Part shown: in pieces, positions 18,705-26,188 of the stretch
Layout: each line of letters starts with the position of its first letter
Numbering within the stretch: the first letter of the stretch is position 1
From: a virus
IMG/VR virus record: IMGVR_UViG_3300017917_001194
Coordinates: 1 to 64,000 of that record
Reading direction: 5' to 3' (one strand)
Length of the DNA: 64,000 nt
Notes under the pieces: generated by a model
The model's database searches: none
What the model was told of the DNA's origin: nothing
Seen by the model: only the letters and a program-made list of their open reading frames with translations
Position numbers and translations under genes: made by a program

Positions 18705-18911
18705 TTACTCTCCTTGGGGTTGGCCTTCATTTGATGCTTGTGCATCTGCTTGTGCCTGAGCTGTTATTGCCTGTAAAAAAATAGTGAGTTTATCATACAT
18801 CTCACCTACGTCTTTAACTTCATTGGCACGGAATGCACCGCGAGTACAAGCCAAGTCAATGATTCCTGCTAATGCTGATAAGTCTGCTATTGTTAATGAA
18901 GGATTTTCCAT
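18705..18911 (-). CDS. Small conserved phage protein
   Basis: A 68-aa protein from the ATG at 18911 (MENPSLTIADL). A longer reading would start inside the terminator hairpin and is rejected. It begins with a helical hydrophobic stretch and ends Ala/Gln-rich. One base separates it from the next gene. Function unknown. Confidence 0.65.
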   Translation of the reverse strand: MENPSLTIADLSALAGIIDLACTRGAFRANEVKDVGEMYDKLTIFLQAITAQAQADAQASNEGQPQGE

Positions 18912-18927
18912 GTAGATATTTACATAG

Positions 18928-18963
18928 AAAAAACGCTGTGACAAAATAAATCACAGCGTTTTT
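18928..18963 (-). terminator. Intrinsic terminator (palindromic, may work both ways)
   Basis: ACGCTGTGA and TCACAGCGT form a perfect stem with flanking A/T runs; on the minus strand the stem is followed by TTTTTT. It closes the transcript from the VWA gene. Confidence 0.8.
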
Positions 18964-18984
18964 AGGGGATTTCGGTAAAACTGA

Positions 18985-19158
18985 CTAGTTCTTTTTAACG
19001 AAAACGTAGTTAACGAATGCGATGCCCCACAGTACCAATGCACTTACATAATCACCTTGTCCAAAGTTAACCATACCGCCCAAGGCTAACCAACCAATAA
19101 CAAACCAAGTGATTTCTACCTGATACTTCAAATACCAACGTCTAAAATTTTCCAACAT
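18985..19158 (-). CDS. 57-aa membrane protein
   Basis: A short gene with GAAAGG upstream of the ATG at 19158. Two hydrophobic segments (about residues 15-31 and 37-53) are split by a short polar NFGQGD loop, with a KK end, so a two-helix membrane protein is likely. Its start lies next to the stop of the preceding small gene. It could be a holin-like or envelope protein, but nothing proves that. Confidence 0.6.
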   Translation of the reverse strand: MLENFRRWYLKYQVEITWFVIGWLALGGMVNFGQGDYVSALVLWGIAFVNYVFVKKN

Positions 19159-19159
19159 T

Positions 19160-19330
19160 TTACTTACCTTTCGCTAATTCAACTCGCACACATTGTGGAG
19201 TTCCTATAAGATTGTTTCCAACAGTTATTACAGCCTGCTTCATAATATTACAGTCATTTACACTAGTCACTGGCGGAGAATAAGATATTACTCCGTGGGC
19301 ACTAACGAACACCAAAACATAAGCGTACAT
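19160..19330 (-). CDS. 56-aa exported or anchored small protein
   Basis: Starts within the stop of the VWA gene (the last base of TAA is the first of ATG). The N-terminus MYAYVLVFVSAHG is hydrophobic and could be a signal anchor; two Cys residues sit in the mature part. Unknown function. Confidence 0.55.
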   Translation of the reverse strand: MYAYVLVFVSAHGVISYSPPVTSVNDCNIMKQAVITVGNNLIGTPQCVRVELAKGK

Positions 19331-20628
19331 TATTTAGATTCCTCTTCGTAATAAGCATACTGACCCCATGGTGGCTGTATGGTAGTAGTACCATGCAAGA
19401 TCCACACAGTATCAGTATAGTTTTCATCTCCCCAAGATCCAAATGGATAGCCGTCTGTGAAAACTACCAAACGCTTGGGCTCAATCTGCTCATCCTTAAG
19501 ATACCTAAAGATAGCATCAAAGTCTGTACCACCACCACCTTGTGGGTCATAGCTGGTGATGTCATCTAAGTTCTCACTGTCAAACTGCTGTGGATTGTAC
19601 ACTTCAGTGTCAAATGTGAACACGTGAATCTTGTATGCTGAGAACTGTTCCATAATGCCAGCAATCTCACCCAAGAAGTCCTTGAGCATCTTCTCCCCAA
19701 TAGATCCTGAGGTATCAATTGCTACTGCAATATCGATGAGCTCATCATTCTTCATACCTGGCATAACAGCATCCATATGCCAGCCACGACGGCTTGCCCG
19801 CATCCAAGTAAAGTCACTCTTAATAGTGCTCTCTAACTGCATACGCAACAGCTCACGCCAGTTCATTTTTGGTGCTGTCATATCTTGAATAATACGTTTA
19901 ACACCTGCTGGCAAGTTACCTGCACCATCTGACGCTTGAGCGGCCGCTAGTACAGCTTCTTTAATCTCATCACGGATCTTTTGCTTTTCCTCAGCTGACA
20001 GTTTAGGCTTACCCTTACCTTGCTTGCCTTCACCATCCTCATCACCGCCTTCACCGGGACCATCGCCATCATCATCACCATCCATGTGCTCATCTAACAT
20101 CTTGTCAATGAGGTCATTGATGTTGATTTTTTCAGCGTTCTCATACAAGATGTCATAAACTTCTTCCGAGCTCATGCCATCATACTTGCTGTCATGTAAG
20201 CAAGGAACTGATGTAATCTTTTCACCCACACGATGTTTGACCAAGTCTGCGTTTACGCAATAGTCATTGGCAATATTCCATAGTTGAGGGTCACGATCGC
20301 CTCTACGGCCAAAGTGATCATAGACACAGTGCAATACCTCGTGACCAAACAAGAACTCAATCTCTTTTGGACGAAGCATTTTAACGAAACGGGTGTTATA
20401 GTAGAAGTTACGTCCATCTGTTGCGGCAGTAGGACACCATTCATCTGCGTTGACTAACTTGAGACGAGTAGCTAGGTTACCAAAGAAACTAGCACGAAGC
20501 AGTAAGCCTACACGAGCAGTGATTAACTTCTCACGGACTTCGCGATCTTCTGCTGGAATAGTTGGACCCAAAAGGTTAGCAAACTTCTTGGAATCTTTGC
20601 TATCTGCGGTAGTGCCTTTTGTGCTCAT
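19330..20628 (-). CDS. Putative metallopeptidase/VWA-like protein (DUF2201 type)
   Basis: A 432-aa protein in two parts. The N-terminal half has HEVLHCVYDH, a zincin-type HExxH variant, as in the putative metallopeptidase half of DUF2201 proteins. An acidic Gly/Asp linker (about 185-205) follows, then a VWA-like domain with the MIDAS motif AIDTSGS and FTDGYP. Such proteins pair with MoxR AAA ATPases, and one is present at 26189-27274. Presumably they act together in remodelling or metal-insertion chaperoning. Preceded by an AAGGAG site and a consensus promoter. Confidence 0.85.
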   Translation of the reverse strand: MSTKGTTADSKDSKKFANLLGPTIPAEDREVREKLITARVGLLLRASFFGNLATRLKLVNADEWCPTAATDGRNFYYNTRFVKMLRPKEIEFLFGHEVLHCVYDHFGRRGDRDPQLWNIANDYCVNADLVKHRVGEKITSVPCLHDSKYDGMSSEEVYDILYENAEKININDLIDKMLDEHMDGDDDGDGPGEGGDEDGEGKQGKGKPKLSAEEKQKIRDEIKEAVLAAAQASDGAGNLPAGVKRIIQDMTAPKMNWRELLRMQLESTIKSDFTWMRASRRGWHMDAVMPGMKNDELIDIAVAIDTSGSIGEKMLKDFLGEIAGIMEQFSAYKIHVFTFDTEVYNPQQFDSENLDDITSYDPQGGGGTDFDAIFRYLKDEQIEPKRLVVFTDGYPFGSWGDENYTDTVWILHGTTTIQPPWGQYAYYEEESK

Positions 20629-20652
20629 AATGCTCCTTAACTGTATTTTATA

Positions 20653-20681
20653 ATTATAGCGAAAGTTGAGATACTAGTCAA
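20653..20681 (-). promoter_or_regulatory. Sigma-70 promoter of the VWA gene
   Basis: TTGACT (20681-20676), 17-base spacer, TATAAT (20658-20653), about 25 bases before the ATG. Confidence 0.8.
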
Positions 20682-20683
20682 TC

Positions 20684-20926
20684 TCAAGCCTCAACCGGAT
20701 CGTCGAAGATCCAACCTTGTTCACGCAAATATGCACGACCTTGGGCTGTGGATTTCATATTATCCATACGGTCGTGAATGGCATTGATTTCTGCAACAAG
20801 ATACTCTTTGCTTCTCCACTGTTCGGGGGTGGCATTACGTGGTCGCCAACCATAGAAGTCTTTGTGGAAATCACTGTAGTATCCTTGTAGCTCTTCTACA
20901 TCAAAGTCTGTAAATTCACGTGCCAT
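20684..20926 (-). CDS. Conserved 80-aa phage protein
   Basis: An 80-aa acidic protein, aromatic-rich at the N-terminus and helical later. An AGGAGT site precedes the ATG and a consensus promoter lies upstream. I recall similar short proteins in phages but can name no function. Confidence 0.7.
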   Translation of the reverse strand: MAREFTDFDVEELQGYYSDFHKDFYGWRPRNATPEQWRSKEYLVAEINAIHDRMDNMKSTAQGRAYLREQGWIFDDPVEA

Positions 20927-20958
20927 TTGATACTCCTAATTCTTGACTGTATAGTAAT

Positions 20959-20987
20959 ATTATAGCAGAATGGGTATTTCAGGTCAA
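20959..20987 (-). promoter_or_regulatory. Sigma-70 promoter, TTGACC class
   Basis: TTGACC (20987-20982), 17-base spacer, TATAAT (20964-20959). It shares the TTGACC-17-TATAAT pattern with the promoters at 27320, 27878 and 28559. Confidence 0.8.
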
Positions 20988-21039
20988 GTATTAACTAGGC
21001 GAGCTAAGTCATTGATTCTTAAGTAATTTTTTATCCAAG

Positions 21040-21061
21040 AAAAAGCCCACCGAAGTGGGCT
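21040..21061 (-). terminator. Porin terminator
   Basis: AGCCCAC-TTCG-GTGGGCT stem with a stable tetraloop, followed on the minus strand by TTTTTCTT; it lies just after the porin stop. Confidence 0.85.
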
Positions 21062-21086
21062 CTGCTAGTCAAGTTCTAATCTTGGA

Positions 21087-22115
21087 TTAGAATGTGTGAC
21101 GGATACCAACTGAAGCTACAGTTTGGTTAGCACCAGCTAATGGGCTTACAAACTCAGCATACTTTGATGAGCTGGCAGCGTTTTGAGCACTACCACCGTC
21201 TTGGTCTGAACGAGCACCGATTACATAAGCAGTTGTACGCTTGCTCAAGGCATAAGTTGCACCTAAAGCATAAACAGCTGGCTTAGCACCTGCGTCATTG
21301 TCAAACTTGTTGTACTGTGCCAATGCATTGATCTTGCCAGTAACAGGAACAGTTGCACCTACGAAGTAGCCTGATGGCTTGGCAGATGTACCTTCTGTCT
21401 TAGTCTGAGCATAACCTGCATTAACTTTAACAACTTTAGCGTCATAGCTTGCGCCAACGCTAGTTACTTCAGTCTTGGCATAACCAGCTGTAGTTGCGTT
21501 CTTGGCAACATAAGTTGCACCAACGCTTACTGGGCCATATACATAGTCGGCACCGATACCCCATGTGCGACCTGCTGTGCTTGTGCCAGCTACTTCACCT
21601 GCTGAATATTGACCGGTTACAGTCAAACCAGCGATGCTTGCAGTTTGTACTTCAACAGCGTTGCTCAAACGAACAGCTTGATCCAAGTTAACTGTACCAC
21701 TGTTAGTAGCTACCCAACCACCGATGTTGTTACCACCGAATGTGTCGTACTTGATAGCTTGTGTGTAATCGATACGATTGAAACGACCTAAACGTACTGA
21801 ACCTACACCAGCTTGATCTAACTTCAAGAAAGCCGCACGGTGGAACAAATCGTTACCACCTTGGCTACCTACGTCAGCAAGAATCTCGCCTTCAAGATTG
21901 AAGCTAGCCTTCAAGCCGTTACCTAAATCTTCACCACCTGTGATGCCGAAGCGTGATGTTGACAAACCGCCGTTGCTCATGCCAGTTACAGAAGAGCCTG
22001 TACCTTTTGCATTAGTAGCAGTTGTTACACCTAAATCTACAATACCGTAGATAGTCTGAGCAGAAGCCAGACCCGTGGCCGCGGCCAATAGTGTTGCAAT
22101 AACTAGTTTTTTCAT
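21087..22115 (-). CDS. Gram-negative outer-membrane porin
   Basis: A 342-aa porin. It has a signal peptide (MKKLVIATLLAAATGLASA, cleavage near residue 19), a mature start QTIYGIVDLG typical of betaproteobacterial porins, alternating beta strands (SRFGITGGEDLG, LGRFNR) and a C-terminal Phe (IRHTF) needed for BAM recognition. Length fits 16-strand trimeric porins. It has its own promoter, a leader of about 100 bases and a terminator, so it is an independent unit. A porin in a lytic phage may block superinfection or raise nutrient uptake; both are inference. Lambdoid phage PA-2 Lc is a known phage porin. Confidence 0.92.
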   Translation of the reverse strand: MKKLVIATLLAAATGLASAQTIYGIVDLGVTTATNAKGTGSSVTGMSNGGLSTSRFGITGGEDLGNGLKASFNLEGEILADVGSQGGNDLFHRAAFLKLDQAGVGSVRLGRFNRIDYTQAIKYDTFGGNNIGGWVATNSGTVNLDQAVRLSNAVEVQTASIAGLTVTGQYSAGEVAGTSTAGRTWGIGADYVYGPVSVGATYVAKNATTAGYAKTEVTSVGASYDAKVVKVNAGYAQTKTEGTSAKPSGYFVGATVPVTGKINALAQYNKFDNDAGAKPAVYALGATYALSKRTTAYVIGARSDQDGGSAQNAASSSKYAEFVSPLAGANQTVASVGIRHTF

Positions 22116-22226
22116 CGTTTCTCCTTTATATGAAATTGTGATATGTAAAATATATCATGATGATAGTGTGTTAAACACTTTGTGGACTAGAATAATACTT
22201 ATCTAATCTCAGTGTTACTACTTAAT

Positions 22227-22254
22227 TTTATACTACTTTTCGGCATAAAGTCAA
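22227..22254 (-). promoter_or_regulatory. Porin promoter
   Basis: TTGACT (22254-22249), 16-base spacer, TATAAA (22232-22227). The predicted mRNA has a leader of roughly 105 bases before the ATG, long for this genome and a possible site for regulation. An AAGGAG site precedes the ATG. Confidence 0.7.
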
Positions 22255-22270
22255 CCTTAATATACCCAGA

Positions 22271-22624
22271 TTATACGTCTTTTTCTAAAGTAGCTATACC
22301 TAAACGGCTAGATACACCATTATGATTATCAGGTTGTATCCACATTTCGTCACCTTCGGCCCATACCTTCCAACGGTTATAGCGTGGATTATACAGAGGA
22401 AGATTAGTCATAGCGGTTTTATAATCGTATGTCCATCCGCGATCCATGTCCCATATAGGTTCGCGATTAGATAAACTAGCCCACATGTTTTCTTGTTCCA
22501 TGGTGCTACGACTTAGTGGTTGCCATTCAGCACGATCATATAAGTTGTAACTGATGGCCTGCGGTAAAAGTTTTTCGTCGTAATCCTTCTCACGGATTAA
22601 CACTTGTCGTCTAAGGATTTTCAT
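22271..22624 (-). CDS. Small array protein 13 (last), no tail motif
   Basis: A 117-aa Trp/Tyr/Asn-rich protein ending the tip-to-tail array that runs from 26107 downwards. It overlaps the previous gene by 4 bases. It lacks the F-x-L-[RK]-[WF] tail; its middle has W-x-Y-D-Y and W-x-V-W. Unknown function. Confidence 0.65.
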   Translation of the reverse strand: MKILRRQVLIREKDYDEKLLPQAISYNLYDRAEWQPLSRSTMEQENMWASLSNREPIWDMDRGWTYDYKTAMTNLPLYNPRYNRWKVWAEGDEMWIQPDNHNGVSSRLGIATLEKDV

Positions 22625-22869
22625 TTATGTTTTAGATAATCAAATACATCGCCGTACTCATAGAACCCGCCACCTGGACTCGTATGATACCTGCGATAGA
22701 CAGTTTGGCTGGGCCAATACCACTTACCCCGAACACGCTTGGGTAGACGTAATCTGTATGGTTGCCATGCCTGTTCTATCTTGATACGTTGTTCCATCTC
22801 CGCAAAATCTTTTTCCATTTTAGCAATTATACGATTGATGGTATTAGCACGTTTTTGACTTATGTTCAT
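22621..22869 (-). CDS. Small array protein 12
   Basis: An 82-aa basic protein with a helical, charged N-terminal half (KANTINRI... with Arg/Lys/Glu) and an aromatic C-terminal half. 4-base overlaps on both sides. No tail motif; its place in the array is by position. Confidence 0.62.
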   Translation of the reverse strand: MNISQKRANTINRIIAKMEKDFAEMEQRIKIEQAWQPYRLRLPKRVRGKWYWPSQTVYRRYHTSPGGGFYEYGDVFDYLKHK

Positions 22870-23162
22870 TGTTCAGTAATATACTTTAATTGAAACCAAC
22901 TTTGTGTCGCTTGGTTGAAAAAATCTAAATGTATCTGATCTTCATAGTGATATCGATGATCAAATTCAGATACCAGTGCGTCATCGTGTACATTAAATGG
23001 AACTAATCCTTTGTGGCGTCTAACAGTAAATCCAAGTTCGCGTTTCATCTTCCACGTGATCATAATACTAGGACCATAGTCTCTTATTAACTGTCGGCTT
23101 ATGCTCTCCCACTCACGAGGCTTGTGAAATATAATTAAGTTTTTCTTAACGGTTATCTTCAC
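22866..23162 (-). CDS. Small array protein 11, WFQLKY tail
   Basis: A 98-aa protein ending ATQSWFQLKY plus four residues, a match to the array signature. Its stop overlaps the next start by 4 bases. Confidence 0.68.
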   Translation of the reverse strand: MKITVKKNLIIFHKPREWESISRQLIRDYGPSIMITWKMKRELGFTVRRHKGLVPFNVHDDALVSEFDHRYHYEDQIHLDFFNQATQSWFQLKYITEQ

Positions 23163-23429
23163 TTACAGTTCTTTGGCTTGTAGTTTCAACCAGGTTATAA
23201 TTTTTGGATCACATTTCTTGTGTACATCGCGTCCGTGCTCGCGAACTAATAGAATACCATTGGCATTTTCTAACCAAACGCGACTGGCCATTTGAAAGCA
23301 GGCATTGTGTAAAATCTTTTGACCAGTGCCATCAAGTTCTTCGGGGTGATATCCACGCTGAAAGGCATAACGCACAGGTTCGTTAAACAATTTAGTTCCT
23401 TGCGGAAATTCGTAGTAGTAATCAATCAT
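23163..23429 (-). CDS. Small array protein 10
   Basis: An 88-aa protein from ATG 23429, whose ATG overlaps the upstream TGA; a GTG further out is less likely. The tail IITWLKLQ is a loose version of the array signature. A KKCD turn precedes it. Confidence 0.65.
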   Translation of the reverse strand: MIDYYYEFPQGTKLFNEPVRYAFQRGYHPEELDGTGQKILHNACFQMASRVWLENANGILLVREHGRDVHKKCDPKIITWLKLQAKEL

Positions 23430-23710
23430 TTTGTTTTCCACTTTAATGAGAACATTGTAGCATCTTTTGCTTCTTCAAACAACCATTTACCCAGATGTTC
23501 TTGATGTTGACCTGTACAGTTTTGGTCTACCCAGTTCTTAACCTCCATCCAGGTTTGAGTATCATCGCCATCTCCACGATAGTAATCAACTTCAACCACA
23601 GCCCAGCCGACTCGTATCATAACATCGCATAGAACATCAAAGTCCATAGTGTGTTGCATTTCTTCAGCTAGCTCATCTACAATAACGCCTTCTAGTTCTC
23701 TTCCGTTCAT
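23426..23710 (-). CDS. Small array protein 9, MFSLKW tail
   Basis: A 94-aa acidic protein from ATG 23710 (ATGA coupling to the upstream stop). It ends EAKDATMFSLKW plus TK: the clear array signature D-A-T-x-F-x-L-K-W. The body is rich in Asp/Glu and has a WMEVKNWV stretch. Confidence 0.7.
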   Translation of the reverse strand: MNGRELEGVIVDELAEEMQHTMDFDVLCDVMIRVGWAVVEVDYYRGDGDDTQTWMEVKNWVDQNCTGQHQEHLGKWLFEEAKDATMFSLKWKTK

Positions 23711-23934
23711 ACGCACCTCAGAGCAAATTCCACAGCCTTGGCTCGATCTTTGAAGAAGTAGTAATATCCATCTTCGGTGAACGTACAATACGCCCACTCA
23801 CCTTTTGGTACATGGTCCCAACACCAAGCGGTTTGTGACAGCAACTTATTATATCCAGCGTTAACCATGTGAGGGAAGGACTCGAGATACACATCAATCA
23901 CTCGATTCATTCTGGCTCGTTCTTTTCTACTCAT
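23707..23934 (-). CDS. Small array protein 8, FALRCV tail
   Basis: A 75-aa protein from ATG 23934, coupled by ATGA. Ends DRAKAVEFALRCV, so the usual W of the signature is C. The body has a WCWDHVPKGEW stretch followed by an aromatic patch YYYFF. Confidence 0.68.
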   Translation of the reverse strand: MSRKERARMNRVIDVYLESFPHMVNAGYNKLLSQTAWCWDHVPKGEWAYCTFTEDGYYYFFKDRAKAVEFALRCV

Positions 23935-24122
23935 TGTGCCCATTTTAACCTAAACCAAGTAGCATCGCGTTCTTCTGTAAACAACACTGAGATAGATTTA
24001 TTCCTACCACGCACACCTAGGTGTAAAAAACTTGCTAACTGTTGAGCATCTAACGAAATCTCACCGCGTCTATCCCACGCACGATCTCCCGTAAGGTCAA
24101 CTCTATAAGCACCAGTAGTCAT
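23931..24122 (-). CDS. Small array protein 7, WFRLKW tail
   Basis: A 63-aa protein from ATG 24122 (ATGA coupling). It ends EERDATWFRLKWAQ, a full signature match. Confidence 0.68.
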   Translation of the reverse strand: MTTGAYRVDLTGDRAWDRRGEISLDAQQLASFLHLGVRGRNKSISVLFTEERDATWFRLKWAQ

Positions 24123-24343
24123 GACCACCTTAATTTAAACACTACAGCATCCTGCTCGTGAGCAAAGTGATAGATGTTTTCTGCCCATTTAGCAGTAACA
24201 CACCAAGGATGATCTTCGTCAACTTGATCTCTGTGTGGAGCAAGAGCACCTACATTATCCAATAACCAACAATGAATGACTTCTTCAGTTTGAACCACAC
24301 GCTCAATCATATGCAATGGTAAACTAACTTCTGCTCGAATCAT
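24119..24343 (-). CDS. Small array protein 6, FKLRW tail
   Basis: A 74-aa protein ending EQDAVVFKLRWS. The middle has W-C-V-T-A-K-W. Overlaps both neighbours by 4 bases. Confidence 0.7.
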   Translation of the reverse strand: MIRAEVSLPLHMIERVVQTEEVIHCWLLDNVGALAPHRDQVDEDHPWCVTAKWAENIYHFAHEQDAVVFKLRWS

Positions 24344-24555
24344 GCAAATCTCAACAAGAATCCTGTGTACTTCTTTTCATCTACAACTTTGATAAACATT
24401 TCTCCATGCTCTATACCCCATTGTTCCAGCAACCATTCGCGGTATCCTTCTGGGTAACTCTGCATGGGAGTGTCGAACTCTCGACCATAAAAGTCAATAG
24501 CACGTTGTACAGCGTCCCAATTGATCACTCTTTTATCCATCATCATTATAGTCAT
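24340..24555 (-). CDS. Small array protein 5, FLLRF tail
   Basis: A 71-aa protein ending EKKYTGFLLRFA, the variant with Phe in the last aromatic position. An ATGA overlap joins it to both neighbours. Confidence 0.68.
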   Translation of the reverse strand: MTIMMMDKRVINWDAVQRAIDFYGREFDTPMQSYPEGYREWLLEQWGIEHGEMFIKVVDEKKYTGFLLRFA

Positions 24556-24776
24556 CCAAACCTCAACATAAAAGCAGTATAGTCAGCATCGTCAGGGAAC
24601 TCAATCCAGAACTTGGTATCTTCCCAAAAGTACTTTCGATGACTCATATGGTGTAATCCAAAGTGCTCACGCCACAATGCACCCATGATTTTAGGAGTAA
24701 CGGGTTCCATAGACATTATGACTTGGCTGGCACGATTGTATGCTTCACCTAGTTGTTCTCTAGTGGTTTTGACCAT
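24552..24776 (-). CDS. Small array protein 4, FMLRF tail
   Basis: A 74-aa protein ending DADYTAFMLRFG, close to array protein 5 (YTGFLLRF). Helical N-terminal half. It overlaps the upstream gene by 17 bases. Confidence 0.68.
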   Translation of the reverse strand: MVKTTREQLGEAYNRASQVIMSMEPVTPKIMGALWREHFGLHHMSHRKYFWEDTKFWIEFPDDADYTAFMLRFG

Positions 24777-25104
24777 TTGGAAAGCTCAACATAAACCAGT
24801 TTAGTGTAGCATCATCGGCAATATACAATCTATACTCTGAATACTTGATTGAGTATGCCCATGCTTTATTGTGTTCAGCAACTTCTTTATCACGTGTGGC
24901 CTTAATAATCTCGGCACGTGTTTCTACATCCTGGCTCCAACCAAATTTCTCGTTGAACCAACGACGGCATTGATCGAATTCCAATACTCCTGTGCGTAGC
25001 ATAATTCGTCTAATATCAGGTCGTTGACGTTTAAACTCAACCATCCACGCAAAGTCACTGTGCCAAGCATGTCGTTTATCAAGTTTAGTTACAGTATAGT
25101 TCAT
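24760..25104 (-). CDS. Small array protein 3 (duplicate of protein 1b)
   Basis: A 114-aa protein from ATG 25104. It is a clear recent duplicate of the 25513-25851 product: both start MNY-T/E and share TKLD-x-RH-x-WH and EFD-x-x-RRWFNEKFGWSQD. Tail DATLNWFMLSFP. The duplication shows the array grows by gene copying. Confidence 0.75.
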   Translation of the reverse strand: MNYTVTKLDKRHAWHSDFAWMVEFKRQRPDIRRIMLRTGVLEFDQCRRWFNEKFGWSQDVETRAEIIKATRDKEVAEHNKAWAYSIKYSEYRLYIADDATLNWFMLSFPNGQNH

Positions 25105-25328
25105 TCTAATCCCCACTTCATAACGAACGCTAGGTAATCCTTTTCCTTATGAAACTGATAGTACACAGGATTCCAACCGGACCAACAATACCTGCGACCC
25201 TTGCCTTTGCGTCCGTAGTTCTTGATCAACCAATCGGCACGTTGCTCGTCTACGAACCAATCGTCACCTGATAACGATACATAATATTTCCAGTATCTCC
25301 GCGAGTAACGTTTTTGTTTAGAGTTCAT
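25101..25328 (-). CDS. Small array protein 2, FVMKW tail
   Basis: A 75-aa very basic N-terminus (KQKRYSRRYWKYY), then a WFVDEQ region, ending KDYLAFVMKWGLE. The start at 25328 is set by ATGA overlap. Confidence 0.68.
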   Translation of the reverse strand: MNSKQKRYSRRYWKYYVSLSGDDWFVDEQRADWLIKNYGRKGKGRRYCWSGWNPVYYQFHKEKDYLAFVMKWGLE

Positions 25329-25516
25329 GCCCACCTCAAAGCAAACATTATAGCATCATCTACCAATTCAAATCTAGCACGACGTGTAGCGGTGCCAGGA
25401 GGGCCATAGATATTATAGTTGCCCTTGCAGTTATCTCTGCACCACTGATGTAGGGCTTCGATATCTTTGTATCGTGTGACACGAGCAGTAACTTCAGTCC
25501 AAGGTTGATTGATCAT
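25325..25516 (-). CDS. Small array protein 1c, FALRW tail
   Basis: A 63-aa protein from ATG 25516. Tail VDDAIMFALRWA, the most typical signature form. ATGA coupling on both sides. Confidence 0.68.
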   Translation of the reverse strand: MINQPWTEVTARVTRYKDIEALHQWCRDNCKGNYNIYGPPGTATRRARFELVDDAIMFALRWA

Positions 25517-25851
25517 TTGTCCACCTTTGGATGACTTAGAACAAACCAATTGAGTGTGGCATCATCGTGTACATAAATTCTATAATCGTTGTACTTGATT
25601 GAATAGGCCCAAGCAGTATTAAACGCTTCTGGTAATTTGTCAAGTGGTGCTGATTTGATTATACTAGCACGAGTTTCTACATCCTGGCTCCACCCAAACT
25701 TTTCATTAAACCAACGACGACTCCGATCAAACTCTAGCACTCCAGTAGTGGTGTGTGGTGCATTGATGCGACTTTTCTTAAACTCAATCATCCACTTAAA
25801 TGACTGGTGCCACGAGTGTCTGTGATCTAACTTGGTTATTTCATAGTTCAT
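25513..25851 (-). CDS. Small array protein 1b
   Basis: A 112-aa paralogue of the 24760-25104 product, with tail DATLNWFVLSHP. It starts one base away from the stop of the first array gene. The two copies differ mostly in the middle, which argues for divergence under some selection. Confidence 0.75.
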   Translation of the reverse strand: MNYEITKLDHRHSWHQSFKWMIEFKKSRINAPHTTTGVLEFDRSRRWFNEKFGWSQDVETRASIIKSAPLDKLPEAFNTAWAYSIKYNDYRIYVHDDATLNWFVLSHPKVDK

Positions 25852-25852
25852 G

Positions 25853-26107
25853 TTATGACCATTTTAATTGCAACATCGTCATAATATCTTGTCGTCTGAT
25901 TTGATATTGGTGATTGCCCATATTATGATATTGCTTACCAGACCAGTTTCTTTCCCATGGTGTTAACCCGGATGCCGGAGTGCGTTGTTCGGCACCAAAT
26001 GTTTGAGTAAGCCACTCATATAAATCGTCGGACTTATCATCAACTGCTACAGTCCAATGAGGATGATTATATCCGTTTCTGTGTTTTTGTATATATTTGA
26101 TTTTCAT
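25853..26107 (-). CDS. Small array protein 1a, first gene of the array
   Basis: An 84-aa protein ending IMTMLQLKWS. First gene of the tip-to-tail array; a TAAGGG site lies 5 bases before its ATG and a large hairpin lies in front of it. The middle has TPWERNWSG. Function of the family is unknown. Confidence 0.7.
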   Translation of the reverse strand: MKIKYIQKHRNGYNHPHWTVAVDDKSDDLYEWLTQTFGAEQRTPASGLTPWERNWSGKQYHNMGNHQYQIRRQDIMTMLQLKWS

Positions 26108-26130
26108 GATTACCCTTAGATCAAAAGGAA

Positions 26131-26178
26131 GGAGGGCAGTGCGAACACAGCCCTGTGAATCTTAATACACCACCCTCC
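26131..26178 (-). promoter_or_regulatory. Leader hairpin between moxR and the small-gene array
   Basis: GGAGGG/CCCTCC outer stem and GTG/CAC inner stem enclose about 25 bases, ending some 24 bases before the array's first ATG. There is no long T-run, so an attenuator or processing site is more likely than a simple terminator. Confidence 0.45.
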
Positions 26179-26188
26179 TATAAGCTAC

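Noticed and set aside
18705-18944. Longer start for the small gene at 18705
   Set aside because: The extra codons lie inside the terminator hairpin; ATG 18911 is more credible.
21087-22115. Host chromosome contamination at the porin
   Set aside because: Promoter type, terminator style and flanking phage genes are continuous on both sides; still worth a coverage check.
22271-26107. CRISPR or DNA repeat array
   Set aside because: The regularity is in gene size and protein tails; no repeated DNA unit of constant spacing is seen.
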